DNA of 11,100 nucleotides, taken from assembly GCA_017532355.1 (NCBI GenBank), contig JAFXJK010000083.1, positions 1 to 11,100 of the forward strand. The letters are read 5' to 3'. A program made the translations under genes and the position numbers. Position 1 is the stretch's first letter, and each line of letters begins with the position of its first letter. The DNA is from Oscillospiraceae bacterium (GTDB lineage Bacteria > Bacillota_A > Clostridia > Oscillospirales > JAAYXM01). This document shows, piece by piece, positions 7,406-11,100 of the stretch. Below the pieces are notes generated by a model, which saw only the letters and a program-made list of their open reading frames with translations, had not been told where the DNA came from and did not search any database.

Positions 7406-8685
7406 TATTTTTTATCCTCAAAACGAATTGTTGCGCTTCTTGCGTGTGCGGAAAGCCCCTCGGTCTCGGCAAAGAATGCCACGTCCTCGGCAACGCGCGA
7501 AAGTGCGTCGCGAGTGAAGTACGTATATTGTGACTTCTTTATAAAGTCATCCACCGAGAGCGGACTTGAAAATCTCGCCGTACCGCTTGTCGGAAGCGTG
7601 TGGTTCGGGCCTGCAAGGTAATCTCCTAAAGCCTCGGGACAGTTTCTTCCCATGAAGATTGAGCCTGCGTGGCGAACCTTATCGAGCAAATCAAACGGAT
7701 TGTCAACGCAGAGCTCGAGATGCTCGGGGGCAAGCTCGTTTGAAAGCTCAATCGCGCCTGCGAGGTCATCGGTTATAAGAATCTTTCCGTTTTTATCTAT
7801 CGACTCGCGCGCAATCTCATACCTCGGAAGTTCTTTGAGCTGAACTTCAATCTCCTCTGCGACTTCCTTTGCAAACGCATCAGAGTCGGTGATAAGCACC
7901 GCGCTTGCGAGCTTGTCATGCTCTGCCTGCGAAAGAAGGTCTGCCGCGATATGGCGCGGATCCGACTTGCCGTCAGAGATTACAAGGATTTCCGACGGGC
8001 CTGCAATCATATCAATCGCAACGCGACCGAAAACCTGACGCTTTGCCTCTGCGACGAATGCATTTCCCGGACCGACGATTTTATCGACCTTTGGGATGCT
8101 CTCCGTACCGTAAGCAAGTGCGGCAATCGCCTGAGCACCGCCGACCTTGAAAATCTTATTTACTCCTGCAATCTTTGCCGCGGCAAGGATAGCAGGGTTT
8201 ATCTTTCCGTCAGCTGACGGCGGCGTTGTTATAACAACCTCGCGGCATCCTGCAACGAGAGCAGGGATAGAATCCATAAGCACGGTTGACGGATACGCCG
8301 CCGTGCCGCCCGGAACGTAGAGTCCTGCGCGGTCGAGGGGAATAATCTTCTGCCCCATAACCACGCCGTCAGTATCGTTTATAATAAAGCTCTGGCGCTT
8401 CTGCGCGCTGTGGAATTTCCTGATGTTTTCTGCGGCGGTCTTCAGAACTTCAATAAGGCGCGGAGAAACCGACTTCATCGCCTCGTCAAATTCCGCCTCG
8501 TTTACTTCAAGGGCAGAAAGCTCTGCCTTGTCAAAGCGACGCGAGTATTCAAAAAGTGCCGCATCGCCGTTTGTTTTAACGTTTTCAATAATCTCGGAAA
8601 CAATCCCCGAGACGTCCGCCTCGGTATAGCTTCGGGCAAAAATTTCCTCGCGCGGAGTTTCCGAAACCTTTAAAATCTTTATCAT
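7405..8685 (-). CDS. hisD: Histidinol dehydrogenase
   Basis: This 426-residue NAD- and Zn-dependent enzyme oxidises histidinol to histidine in two steps, the last reactions of the pathway. Zinc ligands Gln253 and His256 (SQAEHDKL), Asp355 (ALGDYLAGPNHTLPT) and His414 (LSAHARS), and the catalytic pair Glu321-His322 (LAPEHLEL), can all be matched to the well-studied E. coli enzyme with a constant small offset. The NAD-binding region GLYVPGGTAAYPS (121-133) is intact. The ATG overlaps the hisG stop (ATGA), and GGGAGG at 8693-8698 lies 7 nt before it. Confidence 0.97.
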   Translation of the reverse strand: MIKILKVSETPREEIFARSYTEADVSGIVSEIIENVKTNGDAALFEYSRRFDKAELSALEVNEAEFDEAMKSVSPRLIEVLKTAAENIRKFHSAQKRQSFIINDTDGVVMGQKIIPLDRAGLYVPGGTAAYPSTVLMDSIPALVAGCREVVITTPPSADGKINPAILAAAKIAGVNKIFKVGGAQAIAALAYGTESIPKVDKIVGPGNAFVAEAKRQVFGRVAIDMIAGPSEILVISDGKSDPRHIAADLLSQAEHDKLASAVLITDSDAFAKEVAEEIEVQLKELPRYEIARESIDKNGKILITDDLAGAIELSNELAPEHLELCVDNPFDLLDKVRHAGSIFMGRNCPEALGDYLAGPNHTLPTSGTARFSSPLSVDDFIKKSQYTYFTRDALSRVAEDVAFFAETEGLSAHARSATIRFEDKK

Positions 8686-9311
8686 GCCTTTGCCTCCCGG
8701 GAGCGCTCGATTTCCCTTACCACGCGCTCTATCTGCTCCGACTTGAACTTGAAGCTTGACTTGTTCGCAATAAGTCGCGCCGAAATCGGAACGATTGTTT
8801 CAAATACCTCAAGGTTGTTCTCCTTAAGCGTTGTTCCCGTTTCGACGATGTCAACTATGACATCGGAAAGTCCGAGAATCGGCGCAATCTCGATTGAGCC
8901 GTTTAAGTGAATTATATCAATATCGCGTCCCTTTTCGCGGTAATACTTTCCTGCGATATTACTAAACTTCGTCGCAACGCGGAGCGTTCTGTCCGTATTG
9001 TCGCGCCATTCCTTCGGTGCGGCAACAGCCATTCGGCAAACGCCGAGGCCGAGGTCGGAAAGCTCATAGACATCGGGCGCATATTCGAGGAGAATATCCT
9101 TTCCTGCAACGCCGATATCAGCGGCACCGCGCTCAACGTATATCGCAACGTCCGACGGCTTTACCCAGAAATAACGGACGCCTGCTTCTTTATTTTCAAA
9201 GATGAGCTTGCGGCTTTCTTCCAAAAGCTCAGGGCAAGGAAACCCTGCGGCGGCAAAAGTCGCATACACTTTTTCTCCGAGTCTGCCCTTTGGCAGCGCA
9301 ACATTAAGCAT
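8682..9311 (-). CDS. hisG: ATP phosphoribosyltransferase catalytic subunit, short form
   Basis: This enzyme catalyses the first committed step, joining ATP to PRPP. At about 209 residues it is the short HisG that lacks the C-terminal histidine-binding domain and works with HisZ, which is encoded just upstream. The PRPP-binding motif DVIVDIVETGTTLKENNLEV is present, as are the N-terminal NVALPKGRLGEKV and RKLIFENKEAGVRYFWVKPSDV. I placed the start at the ATG at 9311 because GGAGG at 9321-9325 lies 9 nt upstream; a TTG at 9317 is only 3 nt from it. The gene overlaps the end of hisZ by 8 bp. Confidence 0.96.
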   Translation of the reverse strand: MLNVALPKGRLGEKVYATFAAAGFPCPELLEESRKLIFENKEAGVRYFWVKPSDVAIYVERGAADIGVAGKDILLEYAPDVYELSDLGLGVCRMAVAAPKEWRDNTDRTLRVATKFSNIAGKYYREKGRDIDIIHLNGSIEIAPILGLSDVIVDIVETGTTLKENNLEVFETIVPISARLIANKSSFKFKSEQIERVVREIERSREAKA

Positions 9312-10410
9312 TGTCAAGAACCTCCGTTATCTCTCCGTTTGAAAGCTTTACAAGTCTTTTGTATTTAAACTTCGGCGGAATCTTTCTCTGCGCGCTTACG
9401 CTCTCGTCGCGAGCTGAAATGTGCTCAACTGCGCGGCTGATGTTCGTCGCACTCTCGCCCTCTTCGTAAAGAAGAAGCGTATCCGCGTCAAAACGCTCGC
9501 CTGTTCTCTCAAGGTTTTTGAGCATATCAAGATATATCGCAAAGCCGATTGCGCCCGACTTCTTTCCCATCCTCTTCATGAGGTTATCGTATCTTCCGCC
9601 GGAGAGGATGCTTGCAGGAACTCCTTTTACAAATCCCTTAAAGACGATACCGTTGTAGTACTTTATATCGTCAACAACCGAGAAGTCTATTCTTACCTTA
9701 TCCGCAAGACCGGAAGCCTTGAATGCATCGCATACTGAGCGAAGTTCGCGGAGATGCTCGTCACCTACCGCGATTTTTGAGAGCTTCTCCATAACCTTTT
9801 CAGGGCTACCGTACGAAGAAACGAGGATTTTAAGCATATCCGCTTCTTTGCTGTCACCGCAGATTGCAGAGATGCCGTGGACGTTCTTTTCTCCAATGCA
9901 CTTTATGACCTCGCGTCTTTCATCATTTGAAAGCGACATTTTATCTATAATATCCGTAATGATTCCGATATGCGAAATATCAAGCACGCAATCATCTGAA
10001 ATCTCAAGAAGGCTCTTCATTGCAAGCGACAGCACCTCAAAAACTGCATAATCATCAAGGTCTCCGATGCACTCGAGGCCTGCCTGCATAATCTCGCGGA
10101 AGCCCTCTGCCTCTTTCGTAACACGGTAAACATTCTCATTATAATAAAGCTTCTCTACGCAGCCTGACTCGTCCTTGCAGTTTTTGATTATAGAAAGCGT
10201 AACGTCGGGCTTTAATGCCTTCATTCGTCCGTTCGTATCGGTGAAGGTAATTACGCTGTCGGAAATGAGGAAGTCCTTGTTTCTGACATACAGGTCATAC
10301 TCCTCGAACTTGCCCATTTTGTATTTTGAATAGCCGTATTTTTCGTACAGCTTGCGGAGAGCAAACACTACTCTCTCGTCGTTTTTAAGTACGCCAAGAA
10401 TCTCGCTCAT
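9304..10410 (-). CDS. hisZ: ATP phosphoribosyltransferase regulatory subunit (HisRS-like)
   Basis: This 368-residue paralogue of histidyl-tRNA synthetase is known in the family to assemble with short HisG, activate it and carry histidine feedback inhibition. Class II synthetase-like motifs remain: ALKPDVTLSI (65-74), EKLYYNENVYR (86-96), the motif-2 region FREIMQAGLECIG (104-116) and a motif-3-like GGRYDNLMKRMGKKSGAIGF (271-290). The HisRS signature usually written RGLDYYTG is degenerate here (VVDDIKYYNGIVF), and the length is below that of a full HisRS with its anticodon domain. Together with the hisG neighbour, this favours HisZ over a true synthetase. The ATG overlaps the stop of the regulator gene (ATGA), with GGAGGAG 5 nt upstream. 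Confidence 0.93.
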   Translation of the reverse strand: MSEILGVLKNDERVVFALRKLYEKYGYSKYKMGKFEEYDLYVRNKDFLISDSVITFTDTNGRMKALKPDVTLSIIKNCKDESGCVEKLYYNENVYRVTKEAEGFREIMQAGLECIGDLDDYAVFEVLSLAMKSLLEISDDCVLDISHIGIITDIIDKMSLSNDERREVIKCIGEKNVHGISAICGDSKEADMLKILVSSYGSPEKVMEKLSKIAVGDEHLRELRSVCDAFKASGLADKVRIDFSVVDDIKYYNGIVFKGFVKGVPASILSGGRYDNLMKRMGKKSGAIGFAIYLDMLKNLERTGERFDADTLLLYEEGESATNISRAVEHISARDESVSAQRKIPPKFKYKRLVKLSNGEITEVLDNA

Positions 10411-10703
10411 TTCTTCTCCTCCGCTGATAATTTAGAGAGCGCCGCGCGATATCCGCCGCTTCCGTAGTTGAGGCAACGGCTGACGCGGCTTATCGTCGCA
10501 GTGGAAACGTTTACCTCTTTTGAGATGTCCTGATAGTTTCTTCCCGAATCGAGAAGGCACGCAACGTCAAAACGCTGGCCCATATCCTGAACTTCCTTAA
10601 TCGTACAGATATCCTCAAAGAATTTATAGCACTCGTCGACCGTTTCGAGCTTGAGAATAACCTCAAAAAGTCTGTCGAGCGATTTGGAACGAATTTCTGC
10701 CAT
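10407..10703 (-). CDS. yerC: TrpR-family HTH regulator, YerC/YecD type (putative histidine repressor HisR)
   Basis: This 98-residue all-helical protein of the TrpR superfamily has an N-terminal dimerisation part (LDRLFEVILKLETVDECYKFFEDIC) and an HTH at about 55-80: RNYQDISKEVNVSTATISRVSRCLNYGSGGY, close to the B. subtilis YerC pattern. I placed the start at the ATG at 10703 (MAEIRSKS): AAGGAG (10714-10719) lies 10 nt before it, and the protein then begins as family members do. An in-frame ATG at 10724 would leave a leader of only about 8 nt. It is the first gene of the his operon and overlaps hisZ by 4 bp. From memory, comparative genomics has proposed YerC-type proteins as histidine regulators (HisR) in Gram-positive bacteria. 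The shared operators at 10747-10764 and 2957-2978 support that role, but binding is not shown here. Confidence 0.9.
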   Translation of the reverse strand: MAEIRSKSLDRLFEVILKLETVDECYKFFEDICTIKEVQDMGQRFDVACLLDSGRNYQDISKEVNVSTATISRVSRCLNYGSGGYRAALSKLSAEEKK

Positions 10704-10738
10704 TTTATATGCACTCCTTCGCATTTATTCACTTTCAT

Positions 10739-10767
10739 ATATTACCACTTTACTTCGCTAAAGTCAA
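10739..10767 (-). promoter_or_regulatory. Promoter of the yerC-his operon
   Basis: On the minus strand TTGACT (10767-10762) and TAATAT (10744-10739) are separated by 17 bp. A TG before the -10 box again makes an extended -10. The predicted transcription start is near 10732, giving a leader of about 29 nt before the ATG at 10703, with no room for a T-box or a leader peptide. Confidence 0.87.
10747..10764. promoter_or_regulatory. Inverted-repeat operator, copy 2 (putative HisR/YerC autoregulatory site)
   Basis: The perfect 6-bp arms ACTTTA (10747-10752) and TAAAGT (10759-10764) surround a 6-bp centre and lie across the spacer and half of the -35 box. The core and spacing match the operator at 2959-2976, while the centres differ in sequence (CTTCGC here, TCATTG there), as expected for a dimer that reads only the arms. 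An additional half-site-like CACTTT lies at 10730-10735, on the other side of the -10 box and 16 bp from the equivalent CACTTT at 10746-10751. Confidence 0.72.
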
Positions 10768-10829
10768 GTGTAATTTTTGCTTCTTTTAAATAAAAGAGTG
10801 CACGCAGTTGGCAAGGGGACTCCTCCTGC

Positions 10830-11040
10830 CGCATGAGCTTCCCCTTGAGGTAGTGAGGCGAAGCCGAATGTCGGCGAGGTAGTGAATGACAGTCCGGGAA
10901 AGCCCTCCTTGCCTAAAGGAGGGGGGGACCAAGCGGAGCTTGGTGGGAGGATTCGGGCGATAAGGCTCCCCTTGAGGGGAGCTCGCGAACATCGCGAGAC
11001 TGAGGGGTAGTCTCTCCCGTCGGCTTGTTGCCGAGGTAAC
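10830..11040. repeat. Mosaic of palindromic repeat modules
   Basis: No gene is visible between the his promoter and the right edge; this stretch is a chain of hairpins. One module of the left-hand type starts at 10897: CCCTCCTT (10903-10910) with AAGGAGGG (10916-10923), then ACCAAGC-GGA-GCTTGGT (10928-10944), then GGGAGGATT (10945-10953). A second module has GCTCCCC (10965-10971) with GGGGAGC (10976-10982), followed by CTCGCG-N5-CGCGAG (10982-10998) and GAGGGG. Left of these, CTTCCCCTTGAGG (10838-10850) and GCCGA-ATG-TCGGC (10863-10875) look like a partial, divergent module, and CGGC-N5-GCCG lies at 11021-11033. I see no convincing coding sequence. Confidence 0.72.
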
Positions 11041-11084
11041 TTTTCCAAAACATTTACTTTGTATGTCCTGCCGGACGGGCTTTC

Positions 11085-11100
11085 TTTTGTCGCGACAAAA
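11085..11100. other. 16-bp perfect palindrome at the window edge, possibly half of a larger terminator-like hairpin
   Basis: TTTTGTCGCGACAAAA is fully self-complementary and is cut by the window end. It is preceded by GGGCTTTC, so if the following bases were GAAAGCCC the hairpin would be much longer and could act as a terminator for a gene beyond the right edge. That continuation is not visible. Confidence 0.45.

Noticed and set aside
8907..9368. A 153-codon plus-strand open frame opposite hisG/hisZ
   Set aside because: It is antisense to two well-supported genes, with no motif and no upstream promoter or convincing ribosome-binding site.
9304..10410. The hisZ gene as a true histidyl-tRNA synthetase (hisS)
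   Set aside because: The HisRS signature region is degenerate, the protein is short for HisRS, and it is coupled to a short-form hisG, which needs HisZ.
10704..10724. Upstream ATG at 10724 as the start of the yerC-type gene
   Set aside because: It would lie about 8 nt from the predicted transcription start without a ribosome-binding site; the ATG at 10703 has AAGGAG upstream and gives the usual family N-terminus.
10704..10732. T-box riboswitch or histidine attenuator before the his operon
   Set aside because: The promoter leaves a leader of only about 29 nt (about 38 nt for the importer), without a specifier stem, T-box sequence or a run of His codons.
351..11040. The flanking palindromic repeats as a CRISPR array or as ends of one large composite transposon
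   Set aside because: There is no regular repeat-spacer pattern and no transposase or integrase in the window. Shared identity is limited to the short arms, and the copies look like independent members of a dispersed family.
10764..11048. Minus-strand open frames of 94 and 68 codons in the repeat region
   Set aside because: They are made of translated palindromic repeats (Pro/Ser/Gly-rich), with no family resemblance.

Overview
The window reads as chromosomal DNA of a Gram-positive bacterium of the class Clostridia, probably an uncultured gut lineage (inference). The grounds are strong AGGAGG-type ribosome-binding sites, a lipoprotein substrate-binding protein, a YerC-type TrpR-family regulator, a HisG/HisZ pair, and short palindromic repeats of a kind common in gut Clostridia. 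No rRNA or other species marker is present.

Layout, left to right. Positions 2-331 (+) hold the C-terminal part of an AraC-family regulator cut by the window edge. Positions 332-522 hold a compound palindromic repeat, followed at 524-554 by a strong hairpin terminator. Everything from 556 to 10703 is on the minus strand. In transcription order it is: yerC-type regulator, hisZ, hisG, hisD, hisC, hisB, hisH, hisA, hisF, hisIE, a 113-bp gap with its own promoter, then an amino-acid ABC importer (lipoprotein, permease, ATPase) ending at the terminator. Positions 10768-11100 are non-coding and filled with more palindromic repeat modules.

The his genes cover every step from PRPP and ATP to histidine except histidinol-phosphate phosphatase, which must be encoded elsewhere. 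Nine of the ten cistrons in the cluster overlap, abut or lie within about 15 bp of the next one, so translational coupling is likely. HisG is the short form that needs HisZ, and HisZ is present.

The most informative signal is regulatory. Both promoters, one before the regulator/his operon and one before the ABC importer, carry the same inverted repeat, ACTTTA-N6-TAAAGT, overlapping the -35 box and spacer. The first gene of the his operon encodes a TrpR-fold HTH protein. The simplest model is that this protein is an autoregulated histidine repressor (HisR/YerC type) controlling both synthesis and uptake, which makes the importer a probable histidine or histidine-precursor transporter. No T-box or attenuator fits in the short leaders. 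The window is otherwise a well-ordered biosynthetic locus; I found no evidence of a wholly new system beyond this regulon and the modular repeats.
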